The position numbers and the translations under genes were made by a program. Below are positions 1 to 7,867 of a stretch of 46,671 nt of DNA, piece by piece. Positions within the stretch are counted from its first letter, which is position 1. Every line of letters begins with the position of its first letter. The notes under the pieces were generated by a model, which saw only the letters and a program-made list of their open reading frames with translations, did not search any database and was not told where the DNA came from. Origin of the DNA: Nocardia carnea (GTDB lineage: Bacteria > Actinomycetota > Actinomycetes > Mycobacteriales > Mycobacteriaceae); NCBI RefSeq assembly GCF_029868855.1, contig NZ_JARWOV010000102.1, forward strand, positions 1 through 46,671. Direction: 5' to 3'.

Positions 1-5
1 TGGAG

Positions 6-1073
6 ATGCCGGGGTCGCGGTGGCTGTTGTGGCTGCTGTCGACGCTGCTCGCATTGGTCGCCTCGTGGGCGTTGTTCGCCTGGATCATCGCCCGGCTGCC
101 GCGGGAACCGGTCACCGTGCGCAGCGCCGCCTGGTTCGCGCCCACCACCGCGCCCTCGCTCCACCATATCGCCGACCCCCACCCCGCCCTGGCCGCCGCG
201 GCGCCCGAAACCGTGGCCGGGTTCGGGGCGATGGCCACCACCACCAGCGAACACCACGACGAGCTGGTGGCGATGCGCAAGGAAATCGAAGGGTTCCTGC
301 GACAGTTCATCATCGATTCCGCAGTAGAGGCCGCGGTCACTGCCGGTATCACCGTCGCCGCCTCCTTTGTCACCTTCGGTGCCGCGGCCCCGATCGGTGC
401 CGCGATCGGCGGATCCCGCCTGGCTACCCTGTGCGCCAAGTACGGGGCGAAGATCAAGCCGTTCATCGCGCTGTTCAAAACCCGCGGCCTCGGCCGCGGG
501 TTCAAAGACGTTCCGGACTTCTCCAGCCACAAAGTGGAGATGGACCGGATCTGGCAGATGATCAACAAGAAGGCGCCCGGTGGGCGGCGGCCCACCGGTA
601 CGAACTGGTCGCTTACCCCCGAAGATGTCAAGGTCCTGCAAACGGGGCAGATGCAGACGCGACCGGATGGAACGACGCTGAACCAGCTGCTGTTCCGCGG
701 TACACCGTTGAGCCCTGAAGAGCAGCAGCAGGTTCGCGCGCTCAATGAGGCATTGGCCAAATTACCCTCGCATGAGGGGCCTGTGGTGCGGCATATGAAC
801 CTGTCGCCGGAACAGCTCGCCCGCTACGAACCGGGTAAGCCGATCACCGAAAACGGGTTTACGTCGACCTCGCTGAAGCCGGACGGCACCAATTCAGCGT
901 TCGCCGACACTCAGAATGTCGAGTTCCAGATCGTGAGCAAGACCGGCAAGCCGGTCGGCGAATACTCCGGACTCGACGACGAAGTGCTGTTCGGAGCCGG
1001 GACACCGTTCATGGTGCACAACAAGGTTCCCGGCCCGAACGGGACCACCATTATCCAGATGACCGAAATCTAG
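6..1073 (+). CDS. ADP-ribosyltransferase-fold toxin-like protein, possibly cut at its 5' end
   Basis: Predicted mono-ADP-ribosyltransferase. The last ~150 of 355 residues carry the R-S-E layout of the Arg-specific toxin family: Arg231 in LLFRG, the STS strand in GFTSTS (Ser287), and Glu326 in DDEVLFGAGTPF with Asp324 two residues before it, where classical members have Glu. It would transfer ADP-ribose from NAD+ to an unknown target. A hydrophobic segment lies at about residues 7-28 and a second apolar stretch at about 105-137, so the protein is probably membrane-bound or exported, with the catalytic domain at the C-terminus as in polymorphic toxins. The frame is open to the window edge and no ribosome site is visible before the ATG, so more N-terminal sequence may lie upstream. 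A small gene follows closely and may encode an immunity or accessory protein. The fold call is fairly firm; the toxin role is inference. Confidence 0.7.
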   Translation: MPGSRWLLWLLSTLLALVASWALFAWIIARLPREPVTVRSAAWFAPTTAPSLHHIADPHPALAAAAPETVAGFGAMATTTSEHHDELVAMRKEIEGFLRQFIIDSAVEAAVTAGITVAASFVTFGAAAPIGAAIGGSRLATLCAKYGAKIKPFIALFKTRGLGRGFKDVPDFSSHKVEMDRIWQMINKKAPGGRRPTGTNWSLTPEDVKVLQTGQMQTRPDGTTLNQLLFRGTPLSPEEQQQVRALNEALAKLPSHEGPVVRHMNLSPEQLARYEPGKPITENGFTSTSLKPDGTNSAFADTQNVEFQIVSKTGKPVGEYSGLDDEVLFGAGTPFMVHNKVPGPNGTTIIQMTEI

Positions 1074-1125
1074 GCGGGGCTCGATGTTGGAACGATTCAA
1101 AGGTCGCATGAGGAAGGGACGTGAA

Positions 1126-1455
1126 ATGTCCGGTGCCGACTATCTCAATAGCGAGGAATACACCCACAATCAGGCAATATTCGATCAACTCAACGCCGAG
1201 AAACGTAATCTCCGTGCCGCCCGGGACGCCGACCCGAATCGGGGCACCATCGACGATATCGACCCCGAAACGCTGCGAAGGCTACGTGCCCGCGCCAACG
1301 ACATGGTGACTCCCGAAACCGAAGGGTGGCATCAGGACGCGGACCACTGGTACAACGGTGCCGGCGAGGTCGTCTACACCCGCGGCGCAGACGGTTGGTA
1401 CGACACCAGTGGTATTCGCGTCTATGACCTGGTTTACAACCGGATCACTCAGTAG
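1126..1455 (+). CDS. Small acidic hypothetical protein, possible immunity or partner protein
   Basis: Not recognised. The 109-residue product begins MSGADYLNSEEY and is charged and soluble. It ends in a Trp/Tyr/Asp/Gly-rich stretch (GWHQDADHWYNGAGEVVY, then a similar DGWYDTSG unit) that looks like two short beta-hairpin repeats. The start at 1126 is chosen because AGGAAGGGA at 1111-1119 sits at ideal distance; an in-frame ATG at 1084 would add 14 basic residues but has a weaker site. It follows the ADP-ribosyltransferase gene by about 50 bases on the same strand and is closed by a strong hairpin, so the two probably share one transcript. The position fits an immunity protein; no immunity family was recognised. 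Confidence 0.6.
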   Translation: MSGADYLNSEEYTHNQAIFDQLNAEKRNLRAARDADPNRGTIDDIDPETLRRLRARANDMVTPETEGWHQDADHWYNGAGEVVYTRGADGWYDTSGIRVYDLVYNRITQ

Positions 1456-1459
1456 CGCC

Positions 1460-1487
1460 ATGGCTGCTTCTCATGCGAAGCAGCCAT
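1460..1487 (+). terminator. Hairpin after the toxin-partner gene
   Basis: A perfect 11-bp stem (ATGGCTGCTTC at 1460-1470 with its complement at 1477-1487) closes a 6-base loop four bases after the stop codon. There is no U-tract, which is common for actinobacterial terminators. Confidence 0.65.
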
Positions 1488-1938
1488 CCAGCGCCTTGTC
1501 CGACAACATGGCGAACCGGAAAACCGGTGGTGTCCCTTGATTTGTCCGGGGGGCCTGAGCGTTGTCAGGATTCACCCGGCGCCCGGGCTTTGCAGATGCC
1601 GGACTCAGCCCGCCAGTGCCGGCCACGTATCCCTATCGGCCCGCGGGTACGGGCCGCCCACGCCCCGTACCCGCGACTGAACCTTGATCGAAAGTCGTGG
1701 CACGTCCGGAGCATTCTGGCTTCGATGCACAGCATTCCTTCGCTCCGGCGAGATGAAAGCCCTCACGGTTGCCGTTGATCTGGGTTTCGACGTTGGCGTA
1801 AGAGACATTTTCGGTAGCCCAGCCGATGGCCACTCGGTCGGTGCTCTGCCTCGCGGTGTTCGATGGGCGTTTCCAGGTTCTTGCGGTATCGGTTAGGCTG
1901 GCCGCTCGTCGAACACCCCGGGGGATGTGGAGGTGCGT
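1488..1938. other. Intergenic stretch with one strong inverted repeat
   Basis: No convincing gene was seen in about 450 bases: the open frames in it lack ribosome sites and have unnatural composition. It holds a perfect 12-bp inverted repeat (CGCGGGTACGGG at 1642-1653 with its complement at 1664-1675). The rest has no recognisable element and may be remnant sequence. Confidence 0.5.
1642..1675. repeat. Perfect 12-bp inverted repeat, 10-base loop
   Basis: Arms 1642-1653 and 1664-1675 pair without mismatch and are very GC-rich. It could be a terminator for leftward or rightward transcription or a cruciform-type site. No neighbouring gene ends close enough to assign it. Confidence 0.5.
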
Positions 1939-2226
1939 ATGGGCAGGAAATCCACCGGTCGATTCGCCGTGACAGTCTCGCTGTGCGCCACGACTGCGCT
2001 GCTCTACGGGTGTGCGCAGGACACCGGTGGCCACGCCACGGCCGCGGCTCCGGTGGTAGCGCAGGCGACGACCGAGACCCCGCAGGAGCGCAGTCTGCGT
2101 ATCCGGGACGAGCTGGTGCGGCTGGGTTGCGATACCAATTCCTGTATCCAGACCTATTTCGCCTGTGAGGACGGTTTGCTGTCGGGTGAAGCGTGTGAGT
2201 TCTACCGGCAGCATCCGCTGAAGTAG
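1939..2226 (+). CDS. Small secreted lipoprotein with four mature cysteines
   Basis: A 95-residue protein with a basic N-terminus (MGRKSTGR), a hydrophobic core and the lipobox LLYGC. Cleavage before Cys25 and lipid anchoring outside the membrane are expected. The mature part has a low-complexity Ala/Thr/Val linker, then a C-terminal domain with four Cys in the spacing of GC-DTNSC-IQTYFAC-EDGLLSGEAC, which could form two disulfide bonds. The start at 1939 is chosen for GGAGG at 1929-1933; an in-frame GTG at 1927 is less likely. It stands alone, followed at once by a strong hairpin. The function is not recognised; the lipoprotein call is well supported. Confidence 0.75.
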   Translation: MGRKSTGRFAVTVSLCATTALLYGCAQDTGGHATAAAPVVAQATTETPQERSLRIRDELVRLGCDTNSCIQTYFACEDGLLSGEACEFYRQHPLK

Positions 2227-2231
2227 CCGAA

Positions 2232-2259
2232 ACCAGTCCAGTTGAAAAACTGGACTGGT
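2232..2259 (+). terminator. Terminator with 12-bp stem and GAAA tetraloop
   Basis: ACCAGTCCAGTT at 2232-2243 pairs perfectly with 2248-2259 around a stable GAAA loop, six bases after the lipoprotein stop codon. There is no long U-tract. Confidence 0.75.
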
Positions 2260-2424
2260 CGATTGCTGTGGATTCTCGGGTGCGGTGGCCGCCGGATCGG
2301 GGACGGTCCTCGATATTTCTGTGCACCCGCGGCCGGGTCGATCGGTTCGGTCGGCCCCGAGTTCCCGATTCGGCCGACCAGCGCTACCGGCCGGTGACCT
2401 GCGCGGACTTCCAGGGCGCGGGTC

Positions 2425-2649
2425 TCAGGTGGTGCGGGTGCGCAGCGACGGTGCTTCCCGGTGCGACCGTGCGGCATTCAAGTCCCGGTACCCGCGTTCG
2501 GTGTCGTATCGCGTCGCCGATTCATCGGTGATCGAACCGAGCGGCCGGTACCGCTCCAGTAGTTCCGGTAGTCGTGATTCGGTGACCAGGTACTGGTAGG
2601 CGAAAAAGACGAAGGTTCCCACTCCCACGAGTGCCACAAAGAGTGTCAT
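2425..2649 (-). CDS. Small single-pass membrane protein
   Basis: The 74-residue product opens with one clear membrane helix (MTLFVALVGVGTFVFFAYQY), followed by a charged soluble tail of about 50 residues rich in Arg and Glu. The open frame runs further upstream, but the ATG at 2649 is preferred: it has GTGGGAA just before it, and upstream codons would run into the divergent MocR gene. It is divergent from that gene, with about 60 bases of shared control region. The function is not recognised. Its existence rests on length, the membrane helix and divergent placement, so confidence is moderate. Confidence 0.5.
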   Translation of the reverse strand: MTLFVALVGVGTFVFFAYQYLVTESRLPELLERYRPLGSITDESATRYDTERGYRDLNAARSHREAPSLRTRTT

Positions 2650-2664
2650 GTTCCCACTATCGCT

Positions 2665-2709
2665 CGATTGGACTTGCCGATAAAGAGCCAATCGGTCGAT
2701 ACTGGACTT
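2665..2709 (+). promoter_or_regulatory. MocR-gene promoter with direct and inverted repeats; likely leaderless start
   Basis: TTGCCG (2674-2679) and GATACT (2698-2703) form a promoter-like pair 18 bases apart. Their start point would fall on or next to A2710, the first base of the MocR ATG, and there is no ribosome site, so the mRNA is probably leaderless. TTGGACTT (2668-2675) and CTGGACTT (2702-2709) are direct repeats 34 bp apart, and CGATTGG (2665-2671) is inverted at 2688-2694. Direct repeats are the usual target of MocR-type regulators, so autoregulation is likely. Confidence 0.55.
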
Positions 2710-4215
2710 ATGTCGACGAGAGTGCTCGGCGCCGCGGGGTTGGCCCGCGATCTGGGGCAGTGGCGCGGCCCGGACCCGGCATCGGCGGAGGGAGGTGCCC
2801 GGCGTCCCGCCCGGCCCGCCTATCTCGCCCTGGCGGAGGGAATCCGGCTGCTCATCCACGACGGCCGGGCGCCGCTCGGGATCGCCCTGCCCAGTGAACG
2901 CGATCTCGCCACCACCCTCGGGGTCAGCCGCACCACCGTGACCTCCACCTATGCCCTTCTGCGCGAACACGGTTACCTCATCACCCGGCAGGGCTCGCGG
3001 TCCACCGTCGCGCTGCCGCCGGCCATCGCGCACGACGGTGGCCGTGCCGGGCGCGGGATTCTGGCCACCATGGCTACCGGTGCCCAGCCCGCGGTCGACC
3101 TGACCTATGCCGCGATGACCGCTCCGCCGGAGATGGAGGAGGCCTATTCTATTGCGCTGCAGGGGATTCCGTCGTATTTGAGCACCCACGGCATGGACCC
3201 GGTCGGTATCCTGCCGCTGCGCGAAGCGATCGCCCGCCGCTACACCGAACGCGGATTGCCGACCGGCGCCGATCAGATCCTGGTGACCCTCGGCGCCCAG
3301 CACGGCCTGCGGTTGCTGCTGAACGTCCTCGCGCCGCCCTCGGCCCGGGTGCTCATCGACCATCCCACGTACCCGAATGCGATCGAGGCGATCCGGGATG
3401 TCGGTGCCCGCCCGGTGCCGGTGCCGTTACGTCTCGAGGATCCGGGCGCGGCCTGGGATCTGGACGGTCTGCGCAGCGCCGCTCGGCAGACGGCGGCGAG
3501 CCTGGCCTATCTGGTGCCCGACCACAACAACCCGACCGGATTCCTGATGGACGAGCCGGCGCGTGCCGAACTGGCCGCGATCGCCCGGGAAACCCGGATG
3601 ACGCTGATCATCGACGAATCCATGGCGAACCTGTCGCTCGGCGATACTGGCCCGGTCGCGCCGATCGCCGCATTCGCGAAGGGCGCCGAGGTGATCACCA
3701 TCGGCTCGGCGTCCAAATCGTTCTGGGGTGGTCTGCGGGTCGGCTGGATCCGGACCTCGGAAACGCTGATCACCCGGCTGCTGACCACCCGCGCGACCGT
3801 CGACCTGGGCACACCGGTAATGGACCAGCTCGCGTCGGTCCATCTGCTCGAGCATGCCGAACCCATTCTCGCGCGCCGCCGCAAAATGCTGCGCGATCAG
3901 CGTGAGGCACTGCTGACGGCGATGGCCGAGGAACTGCCGGACTGGTATGTGCTGCCCGGTGTGGGCGGAATGTCGGTATGGGCGCAGCTGCCCGCCCCGG
4001 TCTCGACCGCGCTGGCCGCCACCGCCCCCAATCACGGTGTGCTGCTGGCGGCGGGACCGCGGTTCGGGGTGCAGGGCGCGTTCGAACGTTTTCTACGCCT
4101 GCCCTATACGAACCCCGAACCCGAACTCCGCCGGGCGGTCACGGCCATAGCGGCCGCATACGACAGTCTGGGGCCGCGGGCCGGCGACCAGTTGCAGCCG
4201 CTCACCTGTTACTGA
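2710..4215 (+). CDS. MocR/GntR-type regulator with aminotransferase-like domain
   Basis: 501 residues in the MocR architecture. An N-terminal GntR winged helix (about 35-105, with the family stretch PSERDLATTLGVSRTTV) is followed by a class I aminotransferase-fold domain. The pyridoxal phosphate lysine is Lys336 in SASKSFWGG, and the cofactor-pocket segments VPDHNNPTG and LIIDES are present. Such proteins bind DNA direct repeats and use PLP or its adducts as effector. The target is often a PLP-synthesis or amino-acid gene, but none of those is adjacent. A small membrane protein gene is divergent from it and could be a target. The start is placed at 2710 because the promoter elements end there; an in-frame ATG at 2668 would lie inside the promoter. 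The family call is strong; the regulon is unknown. Confidence 0.88.
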   Translation: MSTRVLGAAGLARDLGQWRGPDPASAEGGARRPARPAYLALAEGIRLLIHDGRAPLGIALPSERDLATTLGVSRTTVTSTYALLREHGYLITRQGSRSTVALPPAIAHDGGRAGRGILATMATGAQPAVDLTYAAMTAPPEMEEAYSIALQGIPSYLSTHGMDPVGILPLREAIARRYTERGLPTGADQILVTLGAQHGLRLLLNVLAPPSARVLIDHPTYPNAIEAIRDVGARPVPVPLRLEDPGAAWDLDGLRSAARQTAASLAYLVPDHNNPTGFLMDEPARAELAAIARETRMTLIIDESMANLSLGDTGPVAPIAAFAKGAEVITIGSASKSFWGGLRVGWIRTSETLITRLLTTRATVDLGTPVMDQLASVHLLEHAEPILARRRKMLRDQREALLTAMAEELPDWYVLPGVGGMSVWAQLPAPVSTALAATAPNHGVLLAAGPRFGVQGAFERFLRLPYTNPEPELRRAVTAIAAAYDSLGPRAGDQLQPLTCY

Positions 4216-4297
4216 CAGCGTTTTCGGTAACTCGTGGGGTTACCCGGCACCGTCCTTCTCGGGCGTCATCGGTTCTCACCGTGATCGGCGTGTGAAC

Positions 4298-4400
4298 CCC
4301 GGGCGAACAGCGTCCTGCTCACGATACGCCCGGATATGGGGGAGCCCAGGAGGACAGCGCCTCCGGGCGCCGCCCGACGTCAGCACGGCTGTTCCCCGGG
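4298..4400. repeat. Widely spaced inverted repeat between convergent MocR gene and ackA
   Basis: CCCGGGCGAACAGC at 4298-4311 is the near-exact inverse of 4388-4400 (one extra base in the left arm), separated by about 76 bases. A smaller GCGCC/GGCGC hairpin lies between them. It sits between the ends of two convergent genes, where a bidirectional terminator would be expected. Confidence 0.4.
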
Positions 4401-4411
4401 CACGGCGCGAT

Positions 4412-5611
4412 TCACGAGTTCTGGGTAACCGCGACCGCGGCGCGGGCGATGGCGAGTTCCTCGTTCGTCGGGACCACCAGGACCTGCACCGGGCACTCCG
4501 GTGGAGAGATCCGGCGGGGCCCGCGCTCTTTCACGGTGTTGAGACCGGGATCCACCACGATCCCGAACCGGTGCAGCCCGGCGAGAGCGTCCGCGCGCAC
4601 ATCGGGGTTGTTCTCGCCCACGCCCGCCGTGAACGTGATCGCGTCGACCCCGCCCAGGTCGATCAGGTAGGCGCCGAGATAGTGGCGCAGACGGTGCACG
4701 TAGACGTCATAGGCTGCGCGGGCCGAAGTATCACCGGAATCGATCCGGCGGCGCAGTTCGCGGAAGTCGTTGACCCCGGCCATCCCGCGTAGCCCCGACC
4801 CGCGATTGAGCAGCCTGTCGATACCGTCGACGTCCAGATGTGCCGTCCGCATCAGGTGCAGGATTATCCCGGGGTCCAGATCACCGGATCGGGTGCCCAT
4901 GACCAGCCCCTCCAACGGGGTCAGCCCCATACTGGTGTCCACCGGGCGTCCGCCGCGCAGGGCCGATACCGAGGCACCGTTACCCAGGTGGAAAACGATC
5001 TGGTTCAGCGTTTCCGGTGGGCGGCCCAGGAATTCGGCGGCGCGACCGGAAACGTATTCGTGCGAGGTGCCGTGGAAGCCGTAGCGGCGGATTCCGTGCG
5101 TTTCGGCGACCTGGCTGTCGATCGCGTACGTTCTCGCGGCAGCCGGCAGACCGTGGAAGAAGGCGGTATCGAATACCGCGACCTGCGGTGTATCGGGCAG
5201 CAGTTCGCGAACGGCCTCGATCCCGCGGATATTGGCCGGATTGTGCAGCGGCGCGAGGGTGCTCAGCTCGCGCACAGTGTTCAGGACCGCGTCGTCGATC
5301 AGGGTGGGCCGGTAGAAGACCTCGCCGCCGTGCACGACGCGATGGCCCACCGCGGTGATCCCGGCGGCGGTGAGATCGTGGCCGGTTTCGGCGAATTTTG
5401 CGAAGGCCAGGCGCAAACCGGCGGTGTGGTCCGGGATCTCTTGCTGTTCGGTGACTGTCCGATCCCCCGCGGTGTGCTCGATCGCGCCGCCTTCCTCACC
5501 GATCCGCTCGACGAGACCGGACGCGATGATCGAGCCCGAATCCGGCTCCATCAGCTGGTATTTGATCGAGGAAGAACCCGAGTTGACCACGAGTACGCGA
5601 ATCGGTTCCAT
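4412..5611 (-). CDS. ackA: Acetate kinase
   Basis: Interconverts acetyl phosphate plus ADP with acetate plus ATP in the cytoplasm. The 399 residues match the usual family length. The N-terminal [15 protein letters not shown] (phosphate-binding) signature, the HRVVHGG motif, the [18 protein letters not shown] segment with its conserved His, [14 protein letters not shown], and the late [14 protein letters not shown] motif are all present in order. The start at 5611 is chosen because AGGAGA lies six bases upstream. It lies 26 bases behind pta on the same strand, so the two form a pta-ackA operon as in mycobacteria and corynebacteria. No independent promoter was seen in the 26-base gap. Confidence 0.96.
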   Translation of the reverse strand: MEPIRVLVVNSGSSSIKYQLMEPDSGSIIASGLVERIGEEGGAIEHTAGDRTVTEQQEIPDHTAGLRLAFAKFAETGHDLTAAGITAVGHRVVHGGEVFYRPTLIDDAVLNTVRELSTLAPLHNPANIRGIEAVRELLPDTPQVAVFDTAFFHGLPAAARTYAIDSQVAETHGIRRYGFHGTSHEYVSGRAAEFLGRPPETLNQIVFHLGNGASVSALRGGRPVDTSMGLTPLEGLVMGTRSGDLDPGIILHLMRTAHLDVDGIDRLLNRGSGLRGMAGVNDFRELRRRIDSGDTSARAAYDVYVHRLRHYLGAYLIDLGGVDAITFTAGVGENNPDVRADALAGLHRFGIVVDPGLNTVKERGPRRISPPECPVQVLVVPTNEELAIARAAVAVTQNS

Positions 5612-5637
5612 CGCCGTCTCCTGTCCGCCGGACCGCG

Positions 5638-7710
5638 TCACTGCTGCTGCGCCTGAATGGCGGTGATGGCCACCGTGTTCACGATATCGGTGACCAGCGC
5701 ACCCCGGGACAGGTCGTTCACCGGTTTGCGCAAACCCTGCAGCACCGGCCCGATCGCGACCGCACCCGCGCTGCGCTGCACCGCCTTGTAGGTGTTGTTG
5801 CCGGTGTTCAGGTCCGGGAAGATGAAAACCGTGGCCCGGCCCGCCACTTCGGATCCGGGTAGTTTGGCGTCGGCGACCGTCGGCTCGATCGCGGCATCGT
5901 ATTGGATGGGTCCCTCCACCAGCAGTTCCGGCGCCCGGTCCCGCACCAGCGCGGTCGCGACCCGCACCTTGTCCACATCCGCGCCGCTACCGGATTCGCC
6001 GGTGGAATAGGACAGCATCGCCACTCGCGCGTCGATACCGAAACGGGTCGCGGTGGCCGCCGAGGACATGGCGATATCGGCCAGCTGCTCGGAGGACGGA
6101 TCGGGGACGACGGCGCAGTCGCCGTAGGCGAGCACCCGATCGGCCAGGCACATCAGGAACACACTCGAGACCGTCGAAACCCCCGGGACGGTCTTGATGA
6201 TCTCGAAGGAGGGGCGGATGGTGTGCGCGGTCGTGTGCGCGGCCCCGGACACCATTCCGTCGGCGAGTCCGCGATGCACCATCATCGTGCCGAAATAGGA
6301 GATATCGGTGATCGTTTCGCGGGCCCGCTCCAGCGTCATGCCCTTGTGCTTACGCAGTTCGGTGTATTCGCGGGCGAAATCCTCGAGGTGTTCGGAAGCG
6401 CGCGGGTCCAGCACCTGCGCACCGGTGATATCCACCCCGAGCTCCGCGGCCCGGGCCCGGACGGCCGTTTCGTCACCCAGGATTATCAGGTCGGCGACCT
6501 TGCGTTGCAGTACCCGGCCGGCCGCACGCAGCACCCGGTCGTCGTCGCCTTCGGGAAGCACGATGGTCTTGCGATCCCCGCGGGCACGTTCGATCAGCTG
6601 GTATTCGAACATCTGCGGAGTCACCACGCTGGTGAGCGGCACCTCGAGGCGGTGCAGGAACTCCGCCGCATCGACATGGGTTTCCATCAGCGCCAGCGCG
6701 GTATCCACCTTGCGCGGGTTGTCGGCGGACATCCGGCCGCGGGTGCGGTGCGCGACACCGGCGGTGTCGTAGGTACCCGATGCGGTGGTCAGTATGGGTA
6801 ATCGTGGTTTCAGCCCGGTGATCAGGCGGGCGATCGCGGGGTGCGGGAGCAGTCCACCGTTCATGACGATCCCGGCCAGTGACGGGAAACTCTCCGCCTC
6901 GTGCGCGTTCACCACACTCAGCAGCACATCGGACCGGTCGCCCGGCGCGATCACCACGGCACCGTCGAAGAGCCGTTCCAGAATGTGTTCGGCGGTCATT
7001 CCGCCCACCATCACCCCCAGCGCCTCGCGGTGCAGGAGTTCGGGGTCACCGCTGTAGATCTCGCCGTCCAGTGCATCCCGCAACTCGGCCATGGTGGGCG
7101 CGATCAGCAGCGGCACCTCGGGCAGGCTCCAGCACGGGACACCGAATCCGGCGAGCCGATTCCGCACCGGCTCGAGATCGTCGGGCGCGCAACGGTTGGC
7201 GATTATCGCCAGAAGCTGTGCGTGCTCGCTCGCCAATTCCGCCGCGCACAGCTCCGCCAACTGCTCGACCTCGTCCGGTGACCGCTGCGCACCCCGTACC
7301 ACCAGCAGCACCGGCGCCCCCAGGTTCACCGCGATCCGCGCATTGAACCGCAGCTCACTGGGGCTGGCCACATCCGTGTAATCGCTGCCGACGATCACCA
7401 CGGCATCACATTCCGCCGCCACCTCGTGGTACCGCATGACGATTTCGGAGACGGCGGCGTCCGGGTCGGCGTGCACCTGCTCGTAACTCACCCCCACCGC
7501 CTGCTCGTATTCGATATCCACGGTGCTGTGTTCGAGCAGCAGTTCGAGAATGTAATCGGGTTCGGTCACCGACCGGGTGATCGGCCGGAACACCCCCACT
7601 CGCGCGGTGGTCGCGCACAACATCTGCAGCACCCCGAGCGCCACGGTCGATTTCCCGGTATCGCCCTCCGGCGATGCGATGTACACACTGGACGCAGCAA
7701 CCTCGGCCAT
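5638..7710 (-). CDS. pta: Phosphate acetyltransferase, long form
   Basis: Transfers acetyl between CoA and phosphate, making acetyl phosphate for AckA or acetyl-CoA from it. The 690 residues are the long three-part form: an N-terminal P-loop domain of the dethiobiotin-synthetase type ([18 protein letters not shown]), a central DRTGG-type domain (about 210-330), and the C-terminal PTA_PTB catalytic domain starting near [22 protein letters not shown]. The catalytic part keeps the segments [21 protein letters not shown] and [13 protein letters not shown]. It is the first gene of the operon with ackA. About 160 bases upstream separate it from a divergent hydrolase gene and hold an inverted repeat. 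In M. tuberculosis fgd1 is the direct neighbour of pta; here two genes lie between. Confidence 0.95.
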   Translation of the reverse strand: MAEVAASSVYIASPEGDTGKSTVALGVLQMLCATTARVGVFRPITRSVTEPDYILELLLEHSTVDIEYEQAVGVSYEQVHADPDAAVSEIVMRYHEVAAECDAVVIVGSDYTDVASPSELRFNARIAVNLGAPVLLVVRGAQRSPDEVEQLAELCAAELASEHAQLLAIIANRCAPDDLEPVRNRLAGFGVPCWSLPEVPLLIAPTMAELRDALDGEIYSGDPELLHREALGVMVGGMTAEHILERLFDGAVVIAPGDRSDVLLSVVNAHEAESFPSLAGIVMNGGLLPHPAIARLITGLKPRLPILTTASGTYDTAGVAHRTRGRMSADNPRKVDTALALMETHVDAAEFLHRLEVPLTSVVTPQMFEYQLIERARGDRKTIVLPEGDDDRVLRAAGRVLQRKVADLIILGDETAVRARAAELGVDITGAQVLDPRASEHLEDFAREYTELRKHKGMTLERARETITDISYFGTMMVHRGLADGMVSGAAHTTAHTIRPSFEIIKTVPGVSTVSSVFLMCLADRVLAYGDCAVVPDPSSEQLADIAMSSAATATRFGIDARVAMLSYSTGESGSGADVDKVRVATALVRDRAPELLVEGPIQYDAAIEPTVADAKLPGSEVAGRATVFIFPDLNTGNNTYKAVQRSAGAVAIGPVLQGLRKPVNDLSRGALVTDIVNTVAITAIQAQQQ

Positions 7711-7760
7711 GAGCTAGAGCCTAACGGTGTGCACTGGTGCCCGTGGCCTGCCGCGGCCCG

Positions 7761-7783
7761 GTTACCGCACGACAGGCGGTAAC
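7761..7783. promoter_or_regulatory. Inverted repeat in the pta/hydrolase divergent region
   Basis: GTTACCGC (7761-7768) is perfectly inverted as GCGGTAAC (7776-7783) with a 7-base spacer, about 50 bases before pta and 85 before the hydrolase gene. This looks like an operator for a dimeric regulator. It does not match the RamA, RamB or GlxR motifs I know for corynebacterial pta-ackA. Confidence 0.4.
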
Positions 7784-7867
7784 GGTAATCATCGTGCGCG
7801 TTTCCGGTTGTCCTTTGCGTGGATACGGTCGAACGGCCGCAGGCGCGGTCATGAGAATGAGCAGCCT

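Noticed and set aside
1473..1808. Short open frames between the toxin partner and the lipoprotein
   Set aside because: No ribosome site, no recognisable composition; overlapping both strands.
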